Source of the DNA: Prosapia bicincta
Taxonomy: Eukaryota > Arthropoda > Insecta > Hemiptera > Cercopidae
Reading direction: 5' to 3'
NCBI GenBank assembly: GCA_036971475.1
Contig: JBAIZL010000003.1
Coordinates: 48,501,342-48,565,341, forward strand
Length of the DNA stretch: 64,000 bases
Below the pieces are notes generated by a model that was not told the origin of the DNA, did not search any database, and was given only the letters and a program-made list of their open reading frames with translations. The position numbers and the translations under genes are program-made. This document shows positions 24,173-35,583 of this stretch, piece by piece (the stretch's first letter is position 1; each line of letters opens with the position of its first letter).

Positions 24173-24629
24173 GCCAATGTGTATGGGAGAGAGGGGTTAG
24201 CCTATATATATGAGAGAGAAAAAAGGGGGGAGAGAATAATGGGTTCCACTAACAGTGCTTTAACATTAACAATTAATATACATAGGCCTAATATACGTAG
24301 CCATTTGTAAATCAAATATAATGAATAGATTCATATAATTTAGCTAATAGAAATAAATACACGACCAATAAATAAACTAATTCTAGAGTGCACTGATGGG
24401 ACATTTATATAGTTTTATTAGATATTTATGTAATTAGTTATTTTTTTCTGATAAAAAGAACAATATTCACCTTTTTGGTAATAAGTTGGAAACGTCTAAA
24501 TGTAACATTTAACCAAAGGATAGGTTTTTTACTATATTTACCAACAAAAAACTGTCCAAGTACAATAGCTTCTACTTAGGCTATTTTCAGCCCGGTTAAA
24601 TGTCGACGTCATACACACATACATACATA

Positions 24630-24633
<4 letters not shown>

Positions 24634-24720
<87 letters not shown>

Positions 24721-24736
24721 ACACACACACACACAA

Positions 24737-24776
<40 letters not shown>
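24634..24776. repeat. (AC)n-(TA)n microsatellite
   Basis: Long AC run followed by a TA run. Open frames across it are repeat artefacts. Confidence 0.95.
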
Positions 24777-24781
<5 letters not shown>

Positions 24782-25399
24782 TAATGTCTAATTCGACTGT
24801 AACAGTGGTTTATTCGTAATTGAAGAGTTATACCGTCTAGAGGGCACGAATAAATAGTGATATAAGCAAAATTAGGGTAAATAAATAGATCGAAACTTAC
24901 AAAGTCTCCAAACGTTTTTAAGCTTCATATTTGTTCTTTCAGACTAAGAAAAAATGATTCAAAATGTCCTTAGGAAACCATGATAATGTAAATACAGTGT
25001 TTGTTTAATTGTTGTACGATTTAATTAAATACTGTAATATAAATATTTTTGTCCTTTTATATTTACATATTAAATTATTATTGAATTTTTATAGGGTCGA
25101 AAACTTTTGAAGAACGTAGCGCATTCCCAATGTACGTTTTAATATTCAAAAATAAACCACTACAGACCTGGTTCTAACGGAGAAGCTCCTCAATTGGAGT
25201 GAGGCATAGGCCTTACGTTCCCCGCAAATCCCTCGGGAGCTCCTCATATTCAAGTGATACTGGGTCTACCCGGCATCATCCAATATATAACCGCAATGAC
25301 CGATGGTCCCAATATACAACCGCTCCGCCCCTGGATGGTCCCACGTATGCATGGATGCATAGGCTTTAGGTTCTCTCAAATCAATCGGGAGCTCCAACT

Positions 25400-27100
25400 A
25401 AAATGTATATATTAAATATAACCGATATGAGGTATTTGTAAAAGAATAAATCCTACCATGCAGAAAATCCATTGTACATCCTCTGAATTTAGGATAGTCT
25501 TAAATCGAAAAGTAGGGTGTTTGAATATAAAACATAAAGCAATGGAAGAACCATAGAATGGAGGACATAGAATGAAGTATTATCTCTGAAATCATGTATT
25601 TTAGGACTAAAAAATAAACGAAATTACCAGTTTTAAACTTGCACTATATAGAGAATAAATAACCAACCTATTTAAGCATTTACTTTTGAATTTACTCTTA
25701 TATATTCGCCCTTCAAGTGAGTGACAAGAGAATCTTCGAAACCAAAGTGATTAAGATTTAGGATGGTGCGTATTAGGGAAATTGCGATTTCTATCTGTAA
25801 TTAGGTTTCTCTGTTGTCACACCTAAAGAAGTATCAGAACTGTCAGAAACAAAAAGCTTTAAAACTGACATTGCCAAGAAAAATACTAACCACTAAACAG
25901 ATGTCAATACCCCTCCCAATTACCATTTGTAAATATAATAAAGTGAACTAGATAAAGAGAACCGATTCAAATTCTTTGGCCAATGGTAAAAAAATACTCA
26001 TCAACTAATTCTAAAGTTTTTGGTGTACACCTATTTAGTTGTAATAATTTAATATTGCGATGTTGTTTTATGTATAATAATATGTACAATATGTACATTT
26101 CTATCAAGAAGGTAGAAACCTTGGAAACGTACCGTTTAACCAAAGCTTAGGCCTACATAAAGTAGATATGCGGACCTTCGGGCGAGTAAATGTCGACATC
26201 AAGTATACCTATTGGTTTTTAGGCCTAACCTGACTTTCCCAATGGTTTATTTCTGATTGCCGTCATATACCGTCTAGGTGTCTGGGATGTATTTTGTTAT
26301 AACTAAAATACTGATAATTAATTTGATTAAACTTACTAAGACTCCAAATGATTTTATGCTTCAAAATTTTGCTTTTAGTCTAACACAATATGACTCAATA
26401 TGTCTTCAGTAAACCATGGTAATGTAAATGTAGTGTATGCCTTATTGTTGTACGATTTTTATTGGGTACAGTGATATAAATATTTGTGTAATTTTAATAA
26501 TTACATAATAATTTAGTTATTACGGAGAGTTTTTGAATGGTCATGCTAGGTCGGAAACCTCGGGAAAACGTAGCGCTCAGCCAATGTCCGGCTTGAAACT
26601 CAAAATAAGTCACAACCGAAAGCTCTCGTTCTGTAGCAGTCTCATACCAATCAGGGTTAGGGACAGCACTTTTAATGCCCTCATACCCCACGGGAGATGC
26701 CAGATATTTCTGTAAACCCGGTTCTGCCAAGCAGAACACTGCACTATCTCTTGAAGTCAACTACATTAGAAATACTGGCAACAACTACCCTGACGTCGAA
26801 TGTACCAAAATTTACAAGGACGGATCTACCACGGTAGAGACCAGCGGAGCTGGATTCTATACAACCTTAGTCGAAGCCTTGTTTCCAGAAGGTTTGCCAC
26901 TTTAAAGGCGACGTTTCTGCTATTTGTTATGCCTCAGAGAGGCTTTCAAGGAGCACCGATACAAGTAAATTGGTCTTTCTTTCTACTTCAGAGTTGCAGG
27001 CTATTTCTATTACCTCAAAAAAGACGATGCCGTCGCAAGGTGCAAGGAAACCATATTCCAACTTTTACGCAGAAAAGAGATTGTTTTATAATGGATTAGG
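25400..27100. repeat. Array repeat unit 2
   Basis: It starts with the block aaatataaccgatatgaggta also seen near 23810, then repeats the landmarks of unit 1 in the same order and ends in the RNase H-like relic. It lacks the hAT end and microsatellite of unit 1. Confidence 0.7.
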
Positions 27101-27360
27101 CAGACAAACATGCTTAACCTGGCTATAAACGTTTTCAAGGAAGTCTCCTTTTACGTTAACCAGATTCATTCAGCTCTATAAACGGTCCCAACATCGATTG
27201 GACTTAGCAGATTCCTCCACCTGTCCTCTCTGTATATACGATAAAATTACGGGTAACCATCTGGCCATCTCCAGCCCTTGTATCCCTTCAATGCAATGAT
27301 AGACCCCTCACAGCAATGTCCCTGTTTCACTTCCCTGACGCAGAGCTCCACATGCTCTTC
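26800..27360 (+). pseudogene. RNase H domain relic of a non-LTR retrotransposon
   Basis: A plus-strand frame reads TKIYKDGSTTVETSGAGFY (26806-26862), equivalent to the first catalytic aspartate strand (xYTDGS...GAG) of retroelement RNase H. Further on, after frameshifts, SSTCPLCIYDK (about 27216-27250) with H and C following at spacing typical of the C-terminal zinc-knuckle-like region. The frame is interrupted, so it is non-functional. It is a part of the array unit (compare 37690-38060). Confidence 0.6.
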
Positions 27361-27591
27361 ACGTATTCCAACAAATCAAACTAAATATTTGTCTTCCTGT
27401 GCACATTTATTTATTTACAACAAAATTTCCACTTCGTTTATTTTATTTTTATTAAATTGGAAGTCTTGTTAAATTATATTTTGCTGTTATACTACAAACA
27501 TCGCACATCAGACAATATGGCACACATATTTTGCTTTTAAGAGACCCATCTTCGTCCTATTGATGAAGATAAACTTAAACACGGATATTAT

Positions 27592-27634
<43 letters not shown>

Positions 27635-28011
27635 GAGGGAGAGAGAAAGACAGGATAGCAGAAATAAGCATTGAAGGCAAATAGACGGAAATACAGAGTA
27701 AAAAGAGGAGAGAAGGCGAGGGAATGAGGAGAGAGATAGAAACAGTAAGGTGTGGAAAAAGAGGAAAGAAGAATAGGAAGAAACTGGAAACACAGACAGA
27801 GACTGTTTCTTAGTAATGAAATGTGTTTTTGTTTTCCAGAAACAATCTTTCGAGAATATGAGACAAAATAAGTATTTGTAGAAACGTGTATAAAGAGACC
27901 TACAAGAAAGAAATATTTGTCGAGAGTATGTAGTGAGAAGAATACTTGGAGAAAGGAAAATGATAAATGCTTGAAAATATTTGAAAACTGGATTAATTAA
28001 AAAATGGATAA
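27361..28011. other. Spacer with (TG)(AG) microsatellite
   Basis: A TG/AG microsatellite lies at about 27590-27634, followed by purine-rich DNA. The long minus-strand frame across it is low-complexity (L/S-rich). Confidence 0.5.
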
Positions 28012-28863
28012 AAGGGACACAAGGTGAAATAGCCCAAGTGCTTCGATACAAAGGCTTTTGCTAATAGATGATAAATAGCCTATATGCCTTCAATTGTTGT
28101 GAAGTAGGAGGCAATTGTAAGGGAGGGAAACGAGGTTCTACATGGGAAGGGGCATAGCCCAAGTGCATCGATACAAAGGCTTTGGCTAATGGATGATAAA
28201 TAGCTTACATGTTTTCAATTGTTGTGAAGTAGGAGGCAATTTTGAGGGAGGGAAACGCGGTTCTACATGGGAAGGGACATAGCCCAAGTGCATCGATACA
28301 AAGGCTTTGGCTAATGGATGATAAACAGCTTACATGTCTTCAATTGTTGTGAAGTAGGAGGCAACTGTGACGGAGGAATACCCGGTTCTACATGGGAAGG
28401 GACACAAGGTGAAATAGCCCAAGTGCATCGATACAAAGGCTTTGGCTAATGGATGATAAATAGCTTACATGTCTTCAATTGTTGTGAAGTAGGAGGCAAT
28501 TTTGAGGGAGGGAAACGCGGTTCTACATGGGAAGGGACATAGCCCAAGTGCATCGATACAAAGGCTTTGGCTAATGGATGATAAACAGCTTACATGTCTT
28601 CAATTGTTGTGAAGTAGGAGGCAACTGTGACGGAGGAATACCCGGTTCTACATGGGAAGGGACACAAGGTGAAATAGCCCAAGTGCATCGATACAAAGGC
28701 TTTGGCTAATGGATGATAAATAGCTTACATGTCTTCAATTGTTGTGAAGTAGGAGGCAATTGTGAGGGAGGGAAACGCGGTTCTACATGGGAAGGGGCAC
28801 AGCCCAAGTGCAACGATACAAAGCCTTTGGCTAATGGATGATAAATAGCTTATATTCCTCCAA
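28012..28863. repeat. Satellite array with 125/135-bp units in 260-bp higher-order repeats
   Basis: Seven copies of a unit containing agcccaagtgcatcgataca start at 28031, 28156, 28281, 28416, 28541, 28676 and 28801, giving spacings 125, 125, 135, 125, 135, 125. The 135-bp units carry an extra acaaggtgaa. The pair 28281-28540 is almost identical to 28541-28800, including the private variants aaacagctt and gacggaggaataccc, so the array expanded by duplicating a dimer. The last copy is partial. Confidence 0.95.
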
Positions 28864-28879
28864 TTACTAAACTAGAACT

Positions 28880-29440
28880 AGAGCAAAACATTTGTCAACC
28901 TTAATTTAAAAACTATAACTAAATGCGTTATTTAGTTTTATTGGCTAAAACACTATGTACATTTCCGGTAATAAGGTGGGAACATCCAAAGATTTACCCA
29001 AAACATGGGCCTACATAAGGCTCTAGTTAGGCTCTCCTTAGCAATTGCAAGTGCCGGCAACCACAGATAACCTAACCTTACTTCCACCATGGGTATTCGT
29101 ACTAGATACACAAAGGCGGTAGGATAGGAATGTATTTTGTTGTAAGTTTACATTTCCTTAATTAAGTTAACAAATACTCACAAAGTTTCCAAACGTTTTT
29201 AAGTTTCATATTTTTTTGTTCTTTTTCCAACAAAATATAATGAAAAATAACCTTACCAAACCATGGCTATATAAAGGAGGTTTATTCTTGATTGTTGTAC
29301 GGTTTTACCTCGCATAAATGATACTAAATATTAATAATATTTGCATGTAAACATTTATTTTATAATATTTTCTTTTTATAAATTCTTTTAATTTTAAAAA
29401 GATATAATTTTCTATTCGAATAGATGATTTACTTCCTTTT
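28880..29440. repeat. Array repeat unit 3, partial
   Basis: Contains the landmarks aataaggtgggaacatccaa, acaaagtttccaaacgtttt and ccaaaccatggctatata in the same order as units 1 and 2. Downstream parts are replaced by a TC/TA microsatellite. Confidence 0.6.
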
Positions 29441-29441
29441 T

Positions 29442-29482
<41 letters not shown>

Positions 29483-29494
29483 ATATATATATAT
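29442..29494. repeat. (TC)n-(TA)n microsatellite
   Basis: Short TC run followed by TA run. Confidence 0.9.
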
Positions 29495-29869
29495 ATTCTG
29501 CTTACCAGTGGTGGCACCAACAACAAACCTCCCCCTTATGGAGATACATTTCTCGACCATATTGTAAAGGAAAACGAACAAGAAAAGACAGAAGCAAAAA
29601 ACCAATCTATAGTGTTGTATCACTCTAACTGTAATGCAACATACAAGATAGAAAAATCACTTCTAGGCTTTTAAAAAGTGATAGCAACAGTTTTTGAAAT
29701 GAACGGGTTTGATCAATGATATTTATCTTCAGCCACACACTTTGCCAAAAAGTGTGGAAAACCTTTTTTGATAAATACGAAGAAACCAAATACGAGGATT
29801 CGTTCGTTGCCAGCTAAGGAGTGTAACATCGGCATCGAAAAAGTGGAAGCACGCTACGGGTGCTTTCTC

Positions 29870-31140
29870 CAGTGGCTCCCAACTGGAACTAACTCCTAAG
29901 GGTCCGCGGGCAAGGTCTTAGGGGTCAGTGAGATGTCACTGATACTAAAATATTTATATTTAACACATTCACTGCGGCCGTATCCGGCCGTTGGATTCAT
30001 CGAGAAGCTTTGGTATCCAAGAGACTGCCTGAAGTGTTGCATAAAACTCTCAATGAGGTAGTTCAACGTATTAACTACATTAAAGGTGTGTAGTCTAGAT
30101 TGTTTTCTTTGTTAGGGTAGTGAGAATGCTCCGCTTCTTATCCATACCGAAGTAAGGGGGCTGTCTCGAGGTGGTACTAAAAAGGTTATTTGAAGTTAAG
30201 GATGAGGTCAGAATCTTCCTTCTTGATACCATGTATTGAGATTTACTTAGACATTTCTTGGCTTTGTGTGACTGCTTACTTAGCTGTGTTTGAACATTTG
30301 AAGGTTTTGATTCTATGCTTACAAGGTAATAATATAGATACGTTCAAAGTTGAAGACAAGGTCTGTTCTATGGTTTAAAAATGTCTGTTGTGGGCAACAA
30401 AGGTTGATAAATGTTATCTTACAAATATAAGAAGTCGAAAAAAGATCGACTTGAACTGACCGATAGTGGTCCACTAAAAAGATCATTGTAGAATTTTCGG
30501 TGCCAGTACAAAAAGACTACAAAACACTTAGCAATAAGGCAATGAAGTTAATACTACATTTTCCAACTACCTGCAGATGTGAACTTGCATCCTCGACTAT
30601 GTACTTCATGAAAAATAAATATAGGAATCGGCCTGATATGCATTATGACGTCAGAGTAAAAGTGTCTTGTATGGAGCCTAACATTTTTGAAATCATGAAC
30701 TCAAAGAACAGATTCAACTCATCTCACGGAAATTATTGTTAAGATATGATTTGTTGCAATTATAACAGACTTTTGGTTTTTGTGTTTACTTCATTACCTC
30801 CTTACTCCAAGCAAAATATTAATATAAATAGGTTCAATAAATTTCGCCTGGACCTACGAACTATAACATGTATCAATTTTATATTTTGTACCTTAAAAAA
30901 AACCTTGAATGTACTTGTAATAAACCTGTGGTAGCATCAAATTTAATATTCTTATGTAAGAACAGTTTCAACCTTAAAGGAAGTGGGTAGGCAAACCATA
31001 ATTGACTTATTAATAACTAATTAACTCAAATTATTAAGTGTGTGGTCTACAATTTAGGTTTAAGAATTTGTGGGGACCTTGTCATTGTAGCGACCGATGC
31101 CCTCATTGGGTCCTTGGAAACAACATGTTGGTAACCACTG
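29870..31140 (+). mobile_element. hAT element relic with ZBED5-like transposase remnants
   Basis: It begins cagtggctcccaact and ends ttggtaaccactg, whose reverse complement is cagtggttaccaa, so hAT-type termini are present. Between them, broken frames reproduce the ZBED5/SCAND3-like transposase in order: LPEVLHKTLNEVVQRINYIK (about 30030-30090), LIHTEVRGLSRG (about 30137-30172), LAYLAVFEHLKVLILCLQGN (about 30270-30330), NIDTFKVEDKV (about 30333-30363), and the C-terminal dimerisation block FPTTCRCELASS...KNKYRNRPDMHYDVRVKVSC (about 30560-30670). The N-terminal half is missing. An 8-bp target duplication is not convincing (gctttctc versus gcctacac), so the insertion is old. Confidence 0.75.
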
Positions 31141-31304
31141 GCCTACACGCCTACGTTTACTTTATAGAAAAGTAATTTAAGGTAAAGCTGAAAATAAGGT
31201 TTCCTAGGGATATCTTTTGTATGTATTCAGTTTTAGCAAACTTTTCTTTACATTTCAGATGACCTATTACCTTCGTGTACATATATGTGTCTATATAGGA
31301 GGGA

Positions 31305-31342
<38 letters not shown>

Positions 31343-31856
31343 AATGGGTTCCACTAACAGTGGTCTTACCATAAACAATTAATATACATAAATATACGTC
31401 TCCATTTGTAAATAAAATATAGTGAAAGGATTCATATACTTAGGCTAATAGAAATAAATACACGAGCAATAAACAAACTAATTCCAGAGTACACTGAAGG
31501 AACATTTATATAGTTTTAATAGTTATTTAGCAATGCGATAAGTTACTTAGTTTTCATAAAAAGAGAAATATGTAATTTTTCGGGAATAAGTTGGAAACCT
31601 CGAAATTTAGCATTTAACAGAGACCAAAGATTTTCACTATATTTACGTAGATAAATTCAACTGCATTACTATTTAAGTACAAAATGTTCTAGTTAGACTC
31701 TCTTACGCCCGGTTAAATGTCGACGTCATACATCTATGTATATCTGAAGTATAATTCGACTCTATCAGTGGTTTATTCGTAATTGACTAACTATACCGTC
31801 TAGAAGCCACGAATATATAGTGACATAAGCACAATTAGGATAAATAACTTAAATAG

Positions 31857-31860
<4 letters not shown>
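31141..31860. repeat. Array repeat unit 4, left part; contains (GA)n
   Basis: Matches 24173-24900 landmark by landmark (gggttccactaacag at 31345, cggttaaatgtcgacgtc at 31710). It ends at the target site duplication of the LOA element, taaatagtact (31850-31860). The unit resumes at 37239. A GA run occupies 31310-31340. Confidence 0.85.
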
Positions 31861-31893
<33 letters not shown>

Positions 31894-31959
31894 TTGGGAG
31901 CGGGTTTGAATTGCCCGAAGCACTGCTACCTTAAGGTATATTGTACTTACCTCCCTGAT

Positions 31960-34900
31960 CTAGTCAAATAACCCCTTCCCTCTTACCAGGTTTAGGAGTT
32001 TCCTGACTAGAGTTTTACCTTCAGCATCCACCAAAGCCGTTCCATCACCAAAGAGGTTGAAGCGCCTCTCAGCAAGTACTCCACATCTGTAAATAATGTG
32101 TGTGGCAGTCTCCTGTTCCTGCCCGCACAATCTGCACACTGGTTCATCCTTGTAGATACCCATTTTATGCAAATGTTTCCTTAGTCCACAGTGTCCCGTG
32201 AGTAGTCCTGTGGCTATCCTTAATTCCTGCCTAGACAGATAGATGAGACTCTTCTGCAGCCCCAAGGAAGGTCTCCTAAGGGTTAGCTTACTGTGTCTCA
32301 TCCCTTCGGCCCTGATCCAGTGCTCACAGTGTCTTTCAGCCATCCACCTTCGCACTGTCATCCTGACCATGGATTTGGAAATACCCACCGCAGGTTCCGG
32401 TCCAATCAGGGGAGTCGAGGACCCCTCCCTGGCCAGCGCATCTGCGGCTTCATTTCCAAGTATTCCCCTATGCCCTGGCACCCAACCAATCTTGACTTGA
32501 TTGTGCCTTGCCAGAGCTTGTAGGTTAATTAGGCACTCCCTGACTATGGCCGAGGTGACCACGTGTCCGTTTAGTGCCTTAATTGCTGCCTGACTGTCGG
32601 AGAAAATAGCAATCCGGGCCCCATGTGTTTCCCTTCTTGCTATCTCTCCCAGACAGGCATTTATAGCATATACTTCGGCCTGAAAGACAGAGGTATGCCT
32701 CCCCAAGGAAAAAGCTAGTTCTACCCTTGGGTTTTTACAATACACCCCCGCTCCAGTGCCGAAGTCCATCTTGGAGCCATCTGTGTACCAGATCTGAGCT
32801 CCCGATGTTAATGTCCCCGACCATTCCATCATAGTTTGGTGGACCTGGTCAGGTGCAAACATTCGAGTAATGTGGTCGCTGCCCATTTCCAAGACGGGTT
32901 CTTTGACCACGCACTCGATACTCATATGTCCCGAGACATCTGGGAGGTTAGCCCAGTTGCTCGAGTTGCGCAATCTCCATGCCGCTAGCCTCGCCTCTCC
33001 CCTAAGGACAAGCTCAAGGGGAGGGAGGTTAAGCATTACTTCCATTGCTGCGCCTGGTGTAGTTGACATCGCTCCCAGTGTGCACAGACAGGCCAATCTC
33101 TGGATAGAGCTCAGTTTAGCTCTTGTCTGTGCCTGGTTGGCCTTTGTCCACCACACCAGAGCTCCATAGGTAATCATAGGTCTTATCACCCTCAGATACA
33201 TCCAGTGCATCATTGATGGCTTCAGTCCCCATTTCTTACCCACCATTCTTCTCACAGTCATCAGTGCCCTTTTGGCCCTGTTAACTGTCCTCTCAAGATG
33301 TGGATTCCAGGTGAGTTTCCTGTCCAGAATAACTCCCAGGTACTTCACCTCCCCCACAAACTCAAGGTATTCACCAAACAAGCGGGGCATCCTGGTCGTC
33401 AGATCTTTTCGCTGTCTGGTGAAGTTAATGAGAGCAGTCTTTTTTGGATTTACCCTAAGGTTCTCCTTTTTACACCACTCTTCAATCAGTCGTAGAGGAT
33501 TTCTGATTACCTCAAGTACTGTATCAGGGAATCTGCCCAGGATCAGGACAACTATGTCGTCCGCATATCCTAGACAGAAGTACCCCTGTTCATTCAGGAG
33601 TTCAATAAGGTTGTCAACCACTAGGCACCACAACAGAGGAGAGAGAACCCCCCCCTGTGCACAGCCCAGACTTGTCTCCGCCCTTCTGACCTCCCCTGCC
33701 ACCTCTACAGAAATGCTTCTGTTTGTTAACATGGAACTTATCCAACCACAAGTGGTCACATCCACTCCATGACGTCTTGCACCACTTACCATCGTCTCCA
33801 CTGAGGGGTTATTGAAAGCCCCTTCAATGTCGAGGAAGGCACCTATGGCACAACCTTTCTTAGCGATCATTTGCTCAATCCTACCAACCACTTGATGGAG
33901 AGCTCCCTCGCAAGATTTCCCCGGTTGGTAAGCATACTGGTTCCAATGCAGTGGTTTGATAGCCAAAGCACCCCCCCTAATATGCCTATCAACCAGTTTT
34001 TCAAGTCCCTTGAGAACAAAGGACATGAGTGTGATAGGTCTGTATCCTTTCCCTTCCGATTGGTTACCGGTGGGCTTAGGTATAAAGACCACCTTACTAG
34101 ATTTCCAGGCTGCCGGCACATGCCCTAGAGCAATGCTTAGCCTGTATAATTTAGTAAGTACCAGCACCAGCATATCCATTCCCTGCTGCAGCAGCACCGG
34201 ATAGATCCCATCTGGACCTGGAGATTTGTAGGGTTTAAAAGTGCCAACAGCCCATCTTACCCTTTGTGGAGTTACTATCCTCCTTGCCACTTCCCAGTCC
34301 TCCCTCTTACCACGTCTTGTGGAGAGTTTGGTAACCGGTTCAGTGTCTGCTCCCCCAAGTTTCCTCAGGGTACTGGAAGGGAAATGTGTCCTGATTAATT
34401 CTTCCACAGTTTCCCCTGCCGTTTTTGTTAAATTTCCCAGTGGGGTTCTTAGCATCCCCACCGGGTTAACTGGATCCTTAGAGAGCACTTTATACAGTCG
34501 TGCCCCTTCCCGAGTTTCGTCAATCTCATGACAGAACTCCTTCCAGGACTTCCTGCGCGCTTCTCTAATTGCCCTGTTGTATTCGGTTAGTGTTTTCCTA
34601 TACAGGTCCCACTCCCCGTTGTTTTTTGCTCTATTAAAGAGTCTCCTGGTGGTCTTCCGAAGTTTGGCTAGCTTCTTGTTCCACCATGACGGATCCCCTA
34701 CTTTCCTCCCCTCACTGAGAGGGCAGTTATCGGTAAAGGATTCTATTATAGCCTCGCCAACCAATGTGGCAGAGTCTTCTAGCTCTCTCCTCCCACCATA
34801 CTCCAATCCAGCCTCCTCAATCCGAACACCCAGGTCCCTCCTGTAGGAGTCCCAGTCTGTTCTTCTTGGATCCCTGGTTGGGCGAAGCATGGCTGGATTT

Positions 34901-35574
34901 AGAGAGATATCATACCTAATATGTCTGTGATCAGAAGAAGATGGTTCATCCGACACATGCCAATTTAGTACATACCTAGCCATCTGGTTCGATGCCACCG
35001 TAATGTCCAGGACCTCCTTTCTGGCCCTAGTGACAAACGTCGGCTCTTCCCCCTGATTTAAGACTAGTAAGTTCTTAGAGCTAAGATAAGCTAAAAGTTC
35101 CTCACCTCTAGTGTTTGTACCTGTACTACCCCACGAAGTGTGATGGGAGTTAGCATCCATCCCCACCAGCAGCTCCTCATCCACAGCCCCGCAGTGCTCG
35201 ACCAGGCTCCTCAGCTCTTGTGTTGGTAGAGCCCCCGCGCAGTCAAAGGGGAGATATGCCGTGGCCAGGTTCAGCCTCTTCATCCCCCCCCCCGCCCGCA
35301 GCTCCACTGACACTGCTAACAAATCCCTGCAACAGAAGTTCGTTAGTACAAAAGCACACAACCCCCTCCTAACCAGGATACACGTCCTGGGAACACCGGA
35401 GTCCTTATCATACAACAACTTACCTCCAGATGTCGCCAGCCCGCATATTTTTCCTCCAGAAATCCATGGTTCCTGGATGAGCACCAAGTCCACCTCTCCC
35501 CTGTCCAGCATCCTACACACGACAGCACTGGCCGCCCTGCTATGCTGTAGGTTCACTTGGAGGATCTTGATCAT
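31960..35574 (-). CDS. LOA-1 ORF2: endonuclease-RT-RNase H polyprotein
   Basis: 1204 residues, uninterrupted. Residues 1-225 form an APE-type endonuclease: QVNLQHS with N8, QEPW with E35, VGMDANSHH with D140/N142, and SSDHRHI with D215/H216. The RT spans about 440-770: YRPITL, QYAYQPGKSCEGAL, FLDIEGAF with D582, the QGGVLSPLLW block, GYADDIV with D672/D673, and YLGVILD. RNase H covers about 928-1050: YTDGS D932, FQAEVYA E967, FSDSQAA D993, and GNEAADALA with D1045. A C-terminal CRLC...H...C motif (C1147, C1150, H1159, C1164) follows. All catalytic residues I can check are present, so the enzyme is probably functional. The start ATG at 35574 is 9 bases after the ORF1 stop and in the same frame. 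Confidence 0.95.
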   Translation of the reverse strand: MIKILQVNLQHSRAASAVVCRMLDRGEVDLVLIQEPWISGGKICGLATSGGKLLYDKDSGVPRTCILVRRGLCAFVLTNFCCRDLLAVSVELRAGGGMKRLNLATAYLPFDCAGALPTQELRSLVEHCGAVDEELLVGMDANSHHTSWGSTGTNTRGEELLAYLSSKNLLVLNQGEEPTFVTRARKEVLDITVASNQMARYVLNWHVSDEPSSSDHRHIRYDISLNPAMLRPTRDPRRTDWDSYRRDLGVRIEEAGLEYGGRRELEDSATLVGEAIIESFTDNCPLSEGRKVGDPSWWNKKLAKLRKTTRRLFNRAKNNGEWDLYRKTLTEYNRAIREARRKSWKEFCHEIDETREGARLYKVLSKDPVNPVGMLRTPLGNLTKTAGETVEELIRTHFPSSTLRKLGGADTEPVTKLSTRRGKREDWEVARRIVTPQRVRWAVGTFKPYKSPGPDGIYPVLLQQGMDMLVLVLTKLYRLSIALGHVPAAWKSSKVVFIPKPTGNQSEGKGYRPITLMSFVLKGLEKLVDRHIRGGALAIKPLHWNQYAYQPGKSCEGALHQVVGRIEQMIAKKGCAIGAFLDIEGAFNNPSVETMVSGARRHGVDVTTCGWISSMLTNRSISVEVAGEVRRAETSLGCAQGGVLSPLLWCLVVDNLIELLNEQGYFCLGYADDIVVLILGRFPDTVLEVIRNPLRLIEEWCKKENLRVNPKKTALINFTRQRKDLTTRMPRLFGEYLEFVGEVKYLGVILDRKLTWNPHLERTVNRAKRALMTVRRMVGKKWGLKPSMMHWMYLRVIRPMITYGALVWWTKANQAQTRAKLSSIQRLACLCTLGAMSTTPGAAMEVMLNLPPLELVLRGEARLAAWRLRNSSNWANLPDVSGHMSIECVVKEPVLEMGSDHITRMFAPDQVHQTMMEWSGTLTSGAQIWYTDGSKMDFGTGAGVYCKNPRVELAFSLGRHTSVFQAEVYAINACLGEIARRETHGARIAIFSDSQAAIKALNGHVVTSAIVRECLINLQALARHNQVKIGWVPGHRGILGNEAADALAREGSSTPLIGPEPAVGISKSMVRMTVRRWMAERHCEHWIRAEGMRHSKLTLRRPSLGLQKSLIYLSRQELRIATGLLTGHCGLRKHLHKMGIYKDEPVCRLCGQEQETATHIIYRCGVLAERRFNLFGDGTALVDAEGKTLVRKLLNLVRGKGLFD

Positions 35575-35583
35575 TTTTCCTGC

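Larger units (their letters stand above)
23760..25400. repeat. Array repeat unit 1
   Basis: The unit runs collinearly with 25400-27100 and with 31030-31860 plus 37250-38060. Its order of landmarks is aaagcaatgga(g/a)gaacca, a hAT 3' end, gggttccactaacag, cccggttaaatgtcgacgtc, caaagtctccaaacgttttt, gggtcgaaa...gtagcgca, and a remnant of the RNase H-containing segment. A long AC/TA microsatellite has expanded inside it. Confidence 0.75.

Noticed and set aside
27575..28051. 158-codon minus-strand open frame rich in L and S
   Set aside because: It runs through a TG/AG microsatellite and purine-rich DNA. The composition is low-complexity with no motif and no conserved copy.
28012..28863. Regularly spaced repeats reminiscent of CRISPR
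   Set aside because: Units are contiguous 125/135-bp satellite copies without unique spacers, in a eukaryotic setting.
29506..29571. Exon-like segment on the minus strand ending VVGATTG before GTAAGC
   Set aside because: It has a good donor and its end phase would fit 22368-22574, but the acceptor is ambiguous (several AGs, with a pyrimidine tract inside the supposed exon) and it adjoins a microsatellite.
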